Shown: piece after piece, positions 1 to 13,283 of the stretch
How the letters are laid out: every line of letters starts with the position of its first letter
How positions within the stretch are numbered: the first letter of the stretch is position 1
Translations under genes and position numbers: made by a program
Assembly (NCBI GenBank): GCA_037013495.1
Contig: CM072811.1
Span: forward strand, 38,083,452-38,147,451
Length of the DNA stretch: 64,000 nucleotides
Origin: Hippophae tibetana
Taxonomy: Eukaryota; Streptophyta; Magnoliopsida; Rosales; Elaeagnaceae
Reading direction: 5' to 3'
The notes under the pieces: generated by a model
What the model was told of the DNA's origin: nothing
What the model saw: the letters and a program-made list of their open reading frames with translations, nothing else
Database searches by the model: none

Positions 1-656
1 GTGAAAAATGTATATCGATTTTTTTTTTAATATTAGTTGATTGTCAAGTGATTTATTTTGATATTTTATAATTTGTTTTATTTTTAAAAAATAAAAATAT
101 ATATCTAAATAATGTTCAGTTATAATAATTCTATATAAATTTTACTTTCAATTTAACTAATAGCTTATGTTTTAATCTATTAATAAAAAATAATATTTTA
201 ATAAAAAGTTATTAAATAATATTTATTTCTTTACTAAACCTTAAACATATATATTACCTTAACTTTTGGATAAAGTTAATGCATCAAATAAAACACAAAT
301 ATTAATATTATTAAAATAATATTATTTATCATTAATTAATCATTTTTTTAGAATTATAGGATTAAAAAATACTTTTTATTATTTAAGAGACTAAATGATA
401 CTAACTTCAAGATCTATGAAATTAGTTGAGTAATCTCTCATTATTATTATTATAAGTATGTTTTTTTCCTTCTAGTTTGCTATTCCTATCATTTCATATC
501 ATTACTTAATGTTAAGTACCAAATTCGTTTATTAGGTTTGATCTATTATATCATAACTCAACCTAACATGCTACTAAGGGTAATGATATGTATTAATGAT
601 CGATCTACAGTAGCAAAAGTTGTTAGTTAGATGGTTCACATGTCATTGTTAAGAGG

Positions 657-660
<4 letters not shown>

Positions 661-726
<66 letters not shown>
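661..726. repeat. (TA)n microsatellite
   Basis: An uninterrupted TA dinucleotide run of about 33 units. It is expected to be length-polymorphic and able to form a cruciform. Confidence 0.98.
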
Positions 727-728
<2 letters not shown>

Positions 729-1140
729 CTTGATTTGATATCCACCACTTATATCATCATTAACTACACTATCATGATCAATTAACATATATAGGGTACA
801 GGTATATAAGTTTCTTCAACGAACCAAAAACAATTTAGACGTGCCATTAGTTAAAAACTCTATAATTTTACTATCCATTTTGAAACCTTGATTTTCTTTT
901 TCTTTCTTTTTTTCCGTTTTGGCACTATATATACAACAATATTATGTTATTGTTAATTAGTATAGCAACCATAAATAACCAATGCATACAAGGAGTACGA
1001 GGGTTGCAATCTCTAATATGCAATAAGATATAGATAAAAAGTTTAGCCATAATTAATCATAACATTTTCATAATTATTGTTATTTCTAAATATTATACAT
1101 GACACATAAAAAATTAAATAATTTTTTTCATATGAAAACT

Positions 1141-1244
1141 AACACATAAATATAACATATAAAATAAAATCAAACTAATATGAATACGATTAAACACATA
1201 AATATAACATATAAAATCAAATCAAACTAATATGAATACGATTA
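1141..1244. repeat. 52-bp tandem duplication
   Basis: Two adjacent, nearly identical copies of a 52-bp unit; the recurring core reads acacataaatataacat and begins at 1142 and 1194. No coding potential is seen. Confidence 0.85.
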
Positions 1245-2461
1245 ACATAATATGATTACCGATATCTAATAATTAAAATATAAATCAATATTTAAATAAA
1301 AAATTAATTTTTTTACATTAAATATTCACAATATTATTAATATTTATTATTTATTAAATTTTAAAAATTATCTATAGTTTTAATATCAATACTCTTTCAT
1401 ACCATAGAACTTAATACCTGGAATGCATGTGACTATAGTCCCTGCAGTTTTTACGGAAATTAATAGAGCAAGTTCACATGCTTCAATTATATTTATCACT
1501 AATAAAATTTTGAAAGATGAACGATTTAATCCACTTTTCAATAACTCTTATCCTCACTTATGCTAATTGCTGGAAACACATGTAATGAAACATTTGAATA
1601 AAACAAAAACATTGGATCAAAAACTAATTTACATCTATATGCCTTAGTGTCAATATATCAATAATTGTTCAATTATTTAACTTTTGTCCGATATATATAT
1701 ATATATATATAACAATAAAAAATCCATTGTTTTTTACATTCCACCCACCCAAGCTTCTCATATATTATTTTGCTTGTCCAATTTTAAAATTATTCAATAT
1801 TGTATCATTTAATTTTTTATTCTAATTATATTTTAAATTTATTTTAAGTTATCTGTATATGAAAATTTTAAATATATATTTGGCTCTTCTAGCTCTATTT
1901 TTTTATTTTTCCTTTTAGATGTCAATTTTAAAAAATTTATCAATCTATGTTTTTAATTACAACTTTCATGTTAAATACCTAAATTACATCTTATTGTTTA
2001 TAAAATTTAATTCTGTTTCAATTAGTTTTAGTTTTAACATATTGACGTATTTAAAATTATTTGTTTAGATTAACATCTAGTTTGTTATTTTAATTAGTTT
2101 ATATATAAATTCAATATTTATATGTTACTTATTGTATTTTGTCTTTTGTTTATGTTGCATAATATACTTTTCATATAGATTATAAGGAAAATTTAATGTG
2201 AATGCTCTAGGTTTTGTGTTGTAACATGATATTAAAAGTTAGACTTTAGTCCAGCGTTTGGAAAAAAAATTTTACTACACTCCTACCTTTCCATAGGTTA
2301 ATATATAGAGAATTTATCAATATTTTGATATTTTCCCATGACAAATATAAATATTGCTTCTTATTTCAAAACCAGATATCCACTTATTAATACATAAAAA
2401 TATTACATTTTGTATTGACATAACAAGATTAGTTTGTATTGAAACAAGTACGTTAAAATAG

Positions 2462-3516
2462 TGTTGGAATAATATTATCAATAACTTGAAATGAACTATT
2501 TGGGCTGAATCGTAGATTAGGTCGCAGATTAAGTCGTTTTTTTAAGATGTTTCGTAGCTCTGCCCAAATTTGTGCAAGCAAATGCAGTCTCGTCGTCCAC
2601 AAGATAAAACAACTTAAAATGTTTTTATTGTCTCGGAACTTCACTGCATTGATGAAGACTAAAATGTTACACCTGTAAAATTTTGTTGCTCGGAAAACTC
2701 AAAAGTAATTTAGGATCGTCTTCTTTTTCTTGTTGAGAGAAATTTTTTTTTGTGAGATGAGTTTGCAGATGTTGTGTAGAAACAGAGAGCTAAGACCCTC
2801 TATTTATATGTTTTAGAAATTGTGTGGTCATTATGATAATAACGGTAATGTATGGAAATGGAGAGCGTAATAACCATTTTTTTTAGTAAAGAAGAGTAAC
2901 AACCATTTTTTTAGTAAAGAAGAGTAACGACCATTTTTTTTAGTAAAGAAGAGTAACGACCATTTTTTTGAGTAAAGAAGAGTAACGACCATTTTTTAAA
3001 TAAAGAAGAATAACGGTCATTTTTTTAGTAAATAAAAATAACGGCCATTTAACGGTCATATTCTGAGTAAAAGAAAACAACGGCCATATTCTGAATAAAA
3101 GAAAAAAACGGTCATATTCTAAGTAAAAGAAAACAACGGCCATATTCTAAGTAAAAGAAAATAACGGTTGTTCTTTCTAAGTAAAAATATAACAACCATT
3201 TTTTGAGTGGAGAAGTATTTTAATAAAAAAAATTCCAAAAAAATAAAATGTCACCTCACGCACTCACACTCGGCTCGGCTCGGCTCAGCTCAGCACGGCC
3301 CGGCCGTTCGGACGGCAACGGTGGCACACACATGCGTATGTGGTATCACATTTGCCTAGGTCTTTTCCCCTCTACAAAAGTGGATACCCATTGGGGCTCA
3401 ATCTCAATAGTCAACTCTTTACTATTTATACATCTTCTAAGTAATGTAAAAACGCAATGTGGGACAAGGTTAAAAATTGGTTTTATTAGTTTTTATAAAC
3501 ATTACTTTTTTCAACA
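2462..3516 (-). mobile_element. Solo-LTR-like block, probably Ty1/copia
   Basis: The block starts TGTTGG and ends TCAACA, so on the minus strand it runs TGTTGA...CCAACA, the inverted terminal dinucleotide pattern of plant LTRs. It carries a minisatellite and a GC-rich island (about 3265-3330) that stands out from the AT-rich surroundings. No gag or pol reading frame adjoins either side, which suggests a solo LTR left by LTR-LTR recombination. A matching 5-bp target duplication is not visible (AATAG versus GTTTG), so the boundaries are provisional. The small open frames inside (2453-2644 and 2940-3143 minus, 3248-3544 plus) show no recognisable domain and are treated as chance. Confidence 0.5.
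2865..3215. repeat. Minisatellite, about 28-32 bp unit
   Basis: About ten or eleven imperfect head-to-tail copies of a unit resembling agtaaagaagagtaacgacc followed by a T tract. The first copies carry AACGACC and later ones diverge to AACGGCC or AACGGTC with a TATTCT spacer. The array lies inside the solo-LTR-like block. Confidence 0.85.
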
Positions 3517-5675
3517 GTTTGTTAGTCATAAGTTTCATAACTAGATAATCTGTTCTTTGGTTTCGGTACTTACAAGTATCCAAATTAATGCAATATATCT
3601 TTTGTGTCACATGTTATTAAAATTTTCATTTTTATACCTAAATTTAAGTATTGGTATCATTTATGTCCAATCATATTAAAATATTCTATTTTAGTACCAT
3701 AATTCAAATAGTGTTACCCACTTTGTCAAATTGGACATGGAAACTTATGAAAATTTAAGAAAAAGAAAAGACAAATATAAAAAAAATAGTTTAATGGCTA
3801 AAAAAGATACAAACACTACTAAAATAGTGTTCTATATTTTCATAAATTTAATCTTAATCTTTTTAAAAACTGAGGTCATAGGGTTTTAGTCACAATCTAA
3901 TAAAATCTATGACAATAGTGTATACATATAACCTCATTTCTTATCAATAACTGTGATCATAAGCTAAACTACAAAAATTACTTAAATATAAACCAACTTG
4001 TAAAATCACAATTATTAAATGACTGTGATATAATTAAAAAAATAGAGTTCCTAGTCTTTTACACCATACCAAATTTATCTATCAATTTTTTTTATTTTTC
4101 TCTCCCTTTATTTTCTTTTTTCTCACTTTTTCCCCCCTCGATCGCACTGGATATATATTTCCTCATCATGCAATCTGATCCCACTATTCTTCCTTTTCCC
4201 TCTTGCACAACCTCCCATTTCATGGGCAGCTACTGTTTATTTTCCTTGTCGCTCACGATCCATCTCCAACTGTACCCACCTTCGGCCCTAACCATCCCTA
4301 TTACTTTATTTTCATCAAAATGATTTTGGGTTTCTAAATTTGGTGAGCACTACGGTAAACAATATAGACCGATAGTTACAAAACTATCATTGAATCGCTC
4401 AAAAGTTCTAAAGGTTTATATATATATATATATATATTCTTTCATAATCCCTATTTTTTTATTAAATTCAAATAAATTATTTGTAGGAGTATAAAAAGCA
4501 TCCCCATTAATTGTGAATTACATGTAGAGCATCTATCCTATTGGGATAGGTTTGAGGATTAGGTCGTCCTATTGTATTTATCATCTTTACAAAATTTAGT
4601 TGCATTGATGACTAAAACATATGATGATAACATTTTTTTGATATAGAGATTGGTTATAAATATTGAATTTATATAACAATTGTCCATATTTATATATAAA
4701 GTAATTGCTTAGATATAACAATTGTCTACCTCTTCAAAAATTGGAGATCGAATACTATGCCAAGGTTGGCATTCATCACTATAATGGAAGTAAGTGGTCT
4801 CCTCATTTTTTGATATAGAGATTGGTTATAAATTCTACTATGTCAATATATATGGCCTTAGCTAAAAAAAAATCGACTTTTTGTTTCTGAAATTGAGCAT
4901 TTGTTGATTTGCATCAGAGAGTGTCTCTTTTAATCTTTGTATGTTTGAGATTGTTTTTATCATTTTTAGAATTTAAGCATCACAAGTAGCTTCTGAAATA
5001 ACTAAAAATTATTCTGAGTTAGGAGCAACTATAATTATTATAGTGCAATTACCCAACAAAAGATTTGATTTTTTTTCAAGAACATTAATGAACCAACTAG
5101 GTTCCAAATTCTTTTATCCCAAACCTTTCATTTGTCATCCATTACCTAAAAGGAAAATATAAATATGTTGAATCCCTTTTCAAATTCAGATACAGCTAGT
5201 CTCTCCATATGGCACCAAAAGGATTTAAAGGAATTGTAAGTACGTGCCTTGTTCACTTTGTCAACATTCTACATCTAACCAATTAGTGACTTTTCAGTAC
5301 ATATTTTAAGGATCTTCACTTCAAAATCATTCCACTTAACCGGAGAGGTATCCTCTCCCACATGTAAGGTGTTTTGTGTTTGTTATGTGCACCCTTTTAT
5401 TGGTACTTACTTACACATTAGTTTAAGATTGTTAGAAACTCAGACATGTTAAAAATTCAGATCTAACTCAACACAATAAGATCTCATTGAGTTAAGGATT
5501 GTTCAGACGTATAAGTAACATTAATACCTTGTTCCTAGCAGATGTGGAATTAAAGGAAACTTAACAAAGATAAATAAATAAATGCAAGTTTATATTATAA
5601 TCAGTTTCTAGATTGAGTGAACAATAGATAGAGAATAGGTATTTAAAAGACTATTTTTCATATACTTTATTTTAG

Positions 5676-6260
5676 TATGGTGGTCAAAGGAGTTGTTTGC
5701 AAGAAAAATGTGGCTCGTCGACGGATGGCTTCAAAAGTAGAAAAATCTCACCTATTGATCCTTAGTGGGGCTCTTGAGTACCAGAAAATTTCCAATCATT
5801 TGTCCAGTTTTCATACGCTATTGCAGCAGGTTGTGATTATTGTTCCCTACTTTACCTTCTTTTGTATTCTTTTTTATTTGTCATTTTCTATTTGATAGTA
5901 AACTAGCAGATATTTCAATTTTCTCCATTTTCTTAGAGAATAAGTCTCATGGTTGTGCCTTCTTATTTAGGAAATGGACCATTTAAAGATGGCTATCCAA
6001 ATCCTTTGGGTTGCACTGTAAGTCCTTTTAGCTAACAAAAGATATTGAAATAGATTGTTTGTAATAAATTAATTAATTTTGAACTTGGAAGGCTCCTGAT
6101 AGGGATGAATTGAAAAAAGTGAAGCATGTGATTCAATATTGAGTTTTTGCAGCAAAGTTACTTAGGTTTGGAGACATCTTTTCTTGCTGACGAATAAGCA
6201 TCTTTGCCAGAGGTCTCAATTTCTCATGCAGATTTGGAAAAATGGTGTCTTACTTTCGAT
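5676..6260 (+). pseudogene. FAB1: FAB1/PIKfyve-type PI3P 5-kinase exon fragments
   Basis: Translated segments match the Cpn60_TCP1 (chaperonin-like) region of plant FAB1, the 1-phosphatidylinositol-3-phosphate 5-kinase of endosomal membranes. Exon a (5676-5829) follows a TTTTAG acceptor, ends CAG before GT, and reads MVVKGVVCKKNVARRRM, then ILSGALEYQKISNHLSSF, then LLQQ. Exon b (5971-6017) starts EMDHLKMA, then jumps in another frame to YPNPLGCT before GTAAGT. Those two pieces are far apart in FAB1, so an internal deletion joined them. Exon c (about 6092-6250) reads APDRDELKKVKHVIQY, stop, VFAA, then after a frame slip YLGLETSFLADE, stop, ASLPE. The zinc-finger and lipid-kinase catalytic domains are absent, so no kinase can be made. 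Introns are retained, so capture was from genomic DNA and not by retroposition. The fragment lies wholly inside the CACTA-like element. The family match is from memory. Confidence 0.75.
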
Positions 6261-6784
6261 ATGCATCAATTGTTGTTCTTTCTGTGTACCTTTTGCCTTC
6301 AAAATTGGATTTCAACAATGTGAAACACAGATGGATACAATAAAAATAGATAATGTGCAATCTTTAGAACTTTAAAATGTCTGGAATTTAATTGTAGTTA
6401 TCACTACTTACAGGTGATTAATATACTGATACTATTAGATTATTGACCAGGTAGAGTTTCTATTTTCTGAAGTATTGAATGCTCTTCGCCAAATTGAGGA
6501 GAAAATATCTTGTACTTAATTGCAAAATAGTGGCAAACCTCGGGATATGTTTTTGTAATTTTTTCTAGGTGCCATCGTAAACTTTGGAACATATTAATTA
6601 GCTAGCTAGTAAAGTTTTGTTATATTTTAGTGTATAAATTTTCAAATATAGTTACACTTTTAATTTAATATAATATGACTTTTAAGGTTATAATTGATAA
6701 ATTTATTATAATTTATATTGAAAAATGAGGTTAATTAAGATGTATATGATCACGGTTTAAATATAGTTGCGATAATAGACATAC

Positions 6785-7085
6785 ATTTAGTTATGATCTT
6801 ATAAAAAATCAAGGATATAGACATATTTGGTCTCAGGCTTTTAAAGACCGTGACCAAATGGCATGTCTACAGCCTCAATCTTTTATAAGATCGAGACTAA
6901 ATGTATGTCTATGGTATCAGCTTTTAAAGACTGTGACCAAATGGTATATCTATAACCTTGATATTTTATAAGATCGTGACCAACATATCTATAGTCATAG
7001 TCTTATAAAAGATCGAGACCAAATGGTTTGTCTCTGGCCTCAATCTTATAAAAGACTATGACCAAATAGTATATCTGTGATCTCG
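6785..7085. repeat. Subterminal repeat array of the CACTA-like element
   Basis: Roughly six imperfect copies of a 55-70 bp unit containing variants of cttttataagatcgagacc, then aaatggtatgtctatgg, in alternating forms such as GATCGAGACC and GACCGTGACC. Such arrays near CACTA ends are normally the transposase-binding region. Degenerate copies continue to the right terminus. Confidence 0.7.
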
Positions 7086-7216
7086 ATTAAAAATTAAGAT
7101 CATATGTAAAATTCTATAATCTCTCGCACTTAGGCCTCGATTTTTATAATCGTGACCATAGATATATACTCACGATTAAAAGTTAAGGTCATATATCAAT
7201 TTTTTTAGTAGTAAAA

Positions 7217-10200
7217 TAATAAATTGAGGTACTAAAATGAAATATTTTAATTACATATGGCATGAGAAATCAATACATTAACTATAGTATCAAATCTCAT
7301 TTAATAATAACTAAAATAGTTCAAATTTATTGTTCATTTTTCTATCAATACATTGATATTATCATTAATAATTCGAGTTTAAAATATTTAACTAAATAAA
7401 ATAAAAATTTAGAATAAAAATTCATTATAACATTAATTTTTTAATCTTGTTGGAAACATAATCATAACTCTTTTTTTCTATTGTCTTTTTAAAAAAAATC
7501 ATAAATACCCATGTCCAATTTGCTCTTTAATCAAAAAGAAGAAAACATAATTTTAAATGATTAAAATAGATACCAATACTTAAATTTGGGTATTAAAATA
7601 TTTTTTTTAATAACATGAGACATAAAAGGTAGCAATACTTTAATTAGGATACCAATCCCTACTTTTGGTATCAAGGTTTAAAATCTTGATAAAATTTACG
7701 TCGATAACATCTAGAAAGGACAAAGTACATGTATTGATATAAAAGATCATCAATATTTTAATAAATTTTATAAAAATTTACATCGATATCAATAATATTT
7801 ATAATATTTCTTCGATATTTTTATAAAATTGTATAAGTCTTATCATTTTGGTGTTGACATTTTTGCATATAAAACATGGTGCTTATATTTTACTTGGTGT
7901 ATTTATCGATCCTTTTGTAAGGTTTATTACTGATGGTTCATTATCACGCACTACATAGAACACATTTTCTTCAATCAAAAATTTCACATACTTGTATATG
8001 TAAAGGATATGTTTGGATATAATTTTTGTGTGGGGGTTTTGGGATTGGTCTTAAACCCTTTAGTCATAACCATACCATTTTTATGATTTTTAGTGTTCTG
8101 GCCTATTTGTGGCAAGTTTGGCATATTCACAGGCATGATAGACTCATCTCATCGTAATCTTGCATAGATTGGTCAATGAGGGGTCAAAAAGCTTTGGTAG
8201 TTTTTTTTTTTTTTTTGCACTGATGTACTTGGCAAGGGGTTAGCAAGGTGCTCGATATGGGGTACAATTTTCTATAAAAATTCCCAGTTTCTCTTATATT
8301 CTTGGCCAAAATTTGAGGAATCTTTGCTCATTTATTTTCAAGCTTCCCACAATTCGTTTCAGTTTGTTTAGTCCTTTCTAGTCGATTTGGTATGTGTTGG
8401 TCTATTTTCCTTATAAGTGTCAAGTTCAAAAAATAGTATCATCTGCAGGATGTATGATATTAGAATTGAGTCTCTCTCATATTATCAAATATTGGGATAA
8501 GTGTAAAAATGTAAAATTGAGTGAGGTTTTATTGAGAGTTAAAATGTATTATTAACTAGTGAAGAGTCACATCATTACAAAGAGTTTATCTCGAGTTTAA
8601 TTGTGGTAGTGTAACGTGTATCAATAAGGTGTTGTAAGGTTGTAATTTTTTTCATAGACAAGGAACTTATATAGTGATAACCTTCAGAGTTGGTGTGCCA
8701 TGTGTTAGTTTTGTGTTGCAAGATCACATATGTGCATGTTAGGAGTTTAAGCCATGAATAGTTTATCACATCATGAGGTGATGAACCTTTAGGGATAATC
8801 TTGAATCTATTAGGATAAAGTGTTGTGTTGATAACAAATGGAGACAACTTAGACATAGCTGATCATGGTATTCTAATTGAAATAAGTATTAGTATATATT
8901 TTCATTAGTTGTAACTACTACTTTTCTTTTATTAATAAATTACTTACTATTGAGTAGTTGTTTTAAGTAACTCGATGATTATACTACGTAGAAGTTGGAT
9001 CTTATATAGATTTACAGATACCTCATTACATGATGTGTTATGTAAGCTCGTATGTAGCCACAAGTGCATGTTCGTGTAAAACTTAACTTTGAGAGTCGAC
9101 TTGAGGTAGCCTAATTGGCAAAACCAATTGAGTTCACTATTGGTCATTGATAACTTTTTAGAATTGATTTGTGATTCATGTGGTATAACTCTCGTTCCCA
9201 CTGAAGTTTGAATCACACCCATGTAATGTTTTCTTTATTTATCAAAAAAGAGGTTTAAATGTCACTTTAGAAAAAATATATGATATAATGTTATGAGAGT
9301 ACAATCATCATTTATCAAATATATTTACATACAATAGGTTTTGAAGTGATTTAGAATCATTTATAGTTTTTCCAGTATAATTATCTAATTTACATTATAT
9401 GTGTTATGTGTTGTTTTCCTTATTTAATGCATATTGCTAGCTTGTATAGAAATATGTAAAATGCACTAATATGTTTATCAATGATCTTTCTTTAATATCT
9501 TATGGTTATTTTAAGATGTGTTGAATTAAATATATTATTATTATTCTATATTCTAATGTGATTTATATTTAATTTACTCAATAAAACTTGTTTGATGGAG
9601 TTGAAATAAAACACTCATTAAAAGATGTTATGAGTTGGCATATCTAATTCTATCCTGGTTGCATATTTAATTAAAAAAAATGTAATTCACTTACATGCAA
9701 TTGTTTAGAAAAATGAAATTTCAAGTTTAAGTTTATATTTTCTTTTAAAAAAATTATCATGCATATTAACGTTTTAGCAAATACTCAATGTTTTCTTTAT
9801 ATACTAACTTTTTAGCACTCGTATATGCATTTGTGTAATTATACTGCTCTTTGTAAAATTGTAGAATTGGGAATGTGCATATATATTTATATATATTAAA
9901 AAATGAATATAGTATTCCATCACACATGTTATTATTTTTTATAAATATGATAATCATGTATGAAAGTATTAATATCTATGAAAATAACGAGATTTTTACT
10001 TTATAAAAAAATCAAAATATATTGATAGATATATAAAAAAAATTATGAAAAAATATTAACTTAATTTATAATACAAATAAAAAATATAAAATCCAGTTTT
10101 TCTTAATATATACATATCAATATTTTTTAATGTTTTTTTTTTAAAAAATTGATATTACAAAAATATCAAAAAAATTAAAAACATATTTTATATACCATTA

Positions 10201-13200
10201 AAATATCGAATATTTTAGAGATAACCACACAGATGTAATTGACTCTTGACCTACTAAATTATGACAGAACATGCTTCGTTAATTCCAGAAAGAAGTCAAT
10301 TTTAAGATTTGCATCCCATTTAAGGCTCCATTCTCTTTATTACACTTGCAACATGGTAGGGTCCACATAAAAGTTTACGGAATTAACCACCAATCTACAA
10401 GAGAATTTGGTCAAGATTGAAATTATCTACAACACCTATTTTTTAAAAATTAATTTTACACAACTTACTCATTAAAATCCCTGACATTATTAGTTTATTA
10501 AAAAAGAAAATACATTTTTAATCATTTTTTATTTATTTATATTGAAAAAACATATGATAGTACGACGAAAGTTACACAATAGAATTGAAATTTCTTTGTC
10601 ATCATAGCGAAAAGGATTAGTATTGACTTATGAAAACCCAGTTTAGTCAGATGCTTAATTTCAAAGCAAAGGAAAGAAAAAGAAAGAAGAAAAAAGCTGA
10701 AATGTTAGAGTTTTAGGCTTTTGGTTAATTTGATATATAAAGAGAAGGCTACAAACGTGGGTCAATAAAGGACGAAATGTTTCCATCCGACTATAGAAAG
10801 TAATGGCACGTAGGTTTAAATATTGTGATTTTGTCCCCTTTGAGATGATTGAATCAATTGGCCGCCGACACATGACAAAATGTTGTGGGTTTTATCAATA
10901 TCTTCAACTCGTGTGAGATACACATGATTTTTAATTATTTTCAAAAATATAATTTTTTTTTTAAATAATGTTTCGTATTTTATATATTATATTATATATA
11001 TATATAAAAATTAGTCATACTGAACTACTACTGCTCGGATAAGATTTCTTTTCCAAATTAAATAAGTTACTGTGGTAAACGACTTTGAGGAGAAACATAC
11101 ATTTCACGTGCAAGTAGCGTGGTTCATATGCATTAAATGTATCTTAGTTGAATCATATTATATATTTTAAATATAATTATATTATAATTAATTGAAATTA
11201 CTAACAAAATATATAATATAATCAAAGAAATTTAATAATAAATATGTTTATTGAATAATTTATGCTTAAAATGTTGTGTAATTTATTTTATATAATTTAT
11301 TCATATATTAAAATAATTTAATTATAAAAATTTGTTTAAATTAATAATTTTTTTATAATTTTGTTAGATTTTAAAATAAAAATCAAAACACATAATTTTA
11401 AAATTGAAAAAATAGATTAAGTCAAATATTTATTACAATAAACTCATATTTTAATTAGTATAATATAATATAATCAAATAAATTTAATAATAAATATTTT
11501 TATTGAATAATTTATACTTCAAATGTTGTGTAATTTATTTTATATATCAACATAATTTAATTATAAAATTTTTTTTAAATTAATATTTAATTTCTTATAA
11601 TTTTGTTAGATTTTAAAATAAAAATATTATTTTAAATTTTATCAAAAGTAAAAATCAAAACACATAATTTTAAAATTGAAAAAATATATTAAGTCAAATA
11701 TTTTTAGTACAATTTAAACTCACATTTTTAATTAAAATTCATACAAAATTGTGCAATTTTTATTGTGTATAAAATAATATGAATTTATAACCAATCACTT
11801 AATTATATGTAATTATATAATTATATTCTTTTATATTATATAATAAATACGTCATAATAACACTTTTTTTAACACCATTTTTTTCTTTTTTTTTCACATG
11901 CTCTTTCTTTTCACACACTATCAAACAATTATTCCATACACTCTCTGTGCTTCCAAATCTAGCCGTAATTACGTATCCATCCCTTAAAAAATAAGTCTAT
12001 ATCCGCACGCCAATGACTTTAGCATTCTATCTTTGTTCCACGTCTCCGTCTTAATCATCTCTCTTCCTTCTTAACGTCTTTAAGGTAACAGAGTTCTACA
12101 TAAAGTTCTATATTTCTTTATCCCGCTAGGCGATGTTAACTTGTTAAGTTTGCCGTCAACAATAATATTATATCGTTGAAAATGGTGAGATATTAGTTAA
12201 TAAAAAAATTAATAATAATCATTTTCATGTATAATTAATTATAAAATATAATAACCAATTCATAATTTTTTTATGAAAATAAAAAATAATTATAACAATA
12301 TTAATATAAAGTTATATAGAAGGGAAAAAAATAACTTGTTTAACGCATTAAGGACTTTCTTTCTCTTCATATTTCTAACTTCCTAATTTGCCAAAAAAAA
12401 AAAAAAGTTTTATAAATTCATGGACACTCTTATGTTTTTGTCATATTTTGTTGAGTATAAAATAATGGAAAATATTTTTGAATGCTTATGTATTTAATTT
12501 GAAAATTAATTTAGATGTGTAAAATATTTTACCATTAACAAAAATATACATCCTTTTCACAATTAGTGATGTTAAAAAGATCTACTTTTCACTAATATTT
12601 ACTTTATGTAATTCACTTTAAATAATATAAAAATGGATAATTTTTGGATCAAACCGAATCATGACGAATCGATTGGTAGATCAAACGAGATCGTATTGAT
12701 CCAAATCTAAAGTTTTTTAAAACTATAGTTTCTACAAGAATTTTTTTTAAATAATGTTTTAATTTAAGAAAAAAAAATTAAAACAATTTGGATCATATCA
12801 TGATATTCATTGATCTATGTTACCTAATTTGATCCATCTAAACCACGTATCAAAACATATAAGATTAAATTAGATCTTTTGAACAACGAATAGGATAAGA
12901 TCATCATCAGATCCGATCCATTACCATCTGTACTCACACTCATCAAGTATATATTTGAATGCTCTATTGTCTACCCATATTCCTAGGAGTGTTGATTATA
13001 TTGTATATGCTTGTCTTTTTTTTATTCATATTGTCCATGTTTGTATTCGTATGTTTCTATTCAAATGCACATTTTTTTAATGTTAGGAAAAAATTGTTGA
13101 GCACACGCCAAACAAAAATAAAATCTAAGTGAAACGAAAACAAATGTTGAAGTAAAAAAAAAAACCAACATGCAAACAAGACACAAGAAACTTAATATGT

Positions 13201-13283
13201 TCAGTAATTTGTCTCATCTACACTCAAAGTCTCAAATTTTACTAATATTAATTCTTGTATATTAAATCTCTTTTTTTTCTTCA
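7217..13283. other. AT-rich intergenic DNA with unclassified repeats
   Basis: No convincing gene. About 8400-9240 is less AT-rich and contains two minus-strand open frames of 91-93 codons (8575-8856 and 8947-9222) with no recognised domain; the composition resembles an LTR or other old repeat more than a gene. About 12640-12930 carries many GATCC/GATCAA motifs in both orientations and may be an old MITE. An open frame at 10661-10873 minus has no recognisable motif. Confidence 0.5.
11210..11740. repeat. Tandem duplication, period about 252 bp
   Basis: The sequence from about 11221 (atcaaagaaatttaataata) recurs from about 11473 (atcaaataaatttaataata). The two copies run in parallel, including shared phrases such as aaaatgttgtgtaatttatt and gttagattttaaaataaaaa. 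The second copy has a short insertion near its middle. Confidence 0.8.

Larger units (their letters stand above)
1..2461. other. AT-rich intergenic DNA, no gene seen
   Basis: I see no coding region here. The stretch is AT-rich and contains a long TA microsatellite, a 52-bp tandem duplication and a short TA run near 1692-1713. Short open frames are what random AT-rich sequence would give. Confidence 0.6.
3814..7213. mobile_element. CACTA-like element carrying captured gene fragments
   Basis: The left end reads CACTACTAAAA at 3814. The right end reads TTTTTTAGTAGTA, ending at 7213, which is the inverted complement with one terminal mismatch. AAA lies immediately outside both ends (3811-3813 and 7214-7216), consistent with the 3-bp target duplication made by CACTA/En-Spm transposases, although an A triplet is weak evidence in AT-rich DNA. 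Related subterminal motifs (gaggtcat and gtcacaatc types) occur near both ends, and a repeat array sits at 6785-7085. No transposase is recognisable. The interior contains exon fragments of a FAB1-type phosphoinositide kinase gene, so this looks like a non-autonomous element that transduplicated host sequence. The 3.4-kb length fits such elements. Confidence 0.55.

Noticed and set aside
4345..4400. CACTACGGTAAAC as a possible separate CACTA terminus inside the 3.8-7.2 kb element
   Set aside because: No inverted partner ending TTTACCGTAGTG was found in the window.
8575..9222. Two consecutive minus-strand frames of 91-93 codons that might be a split gene
   Set aside because: No domain or motif is recognisable in either, and the composition fits an old repeat. 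Left unclassified.
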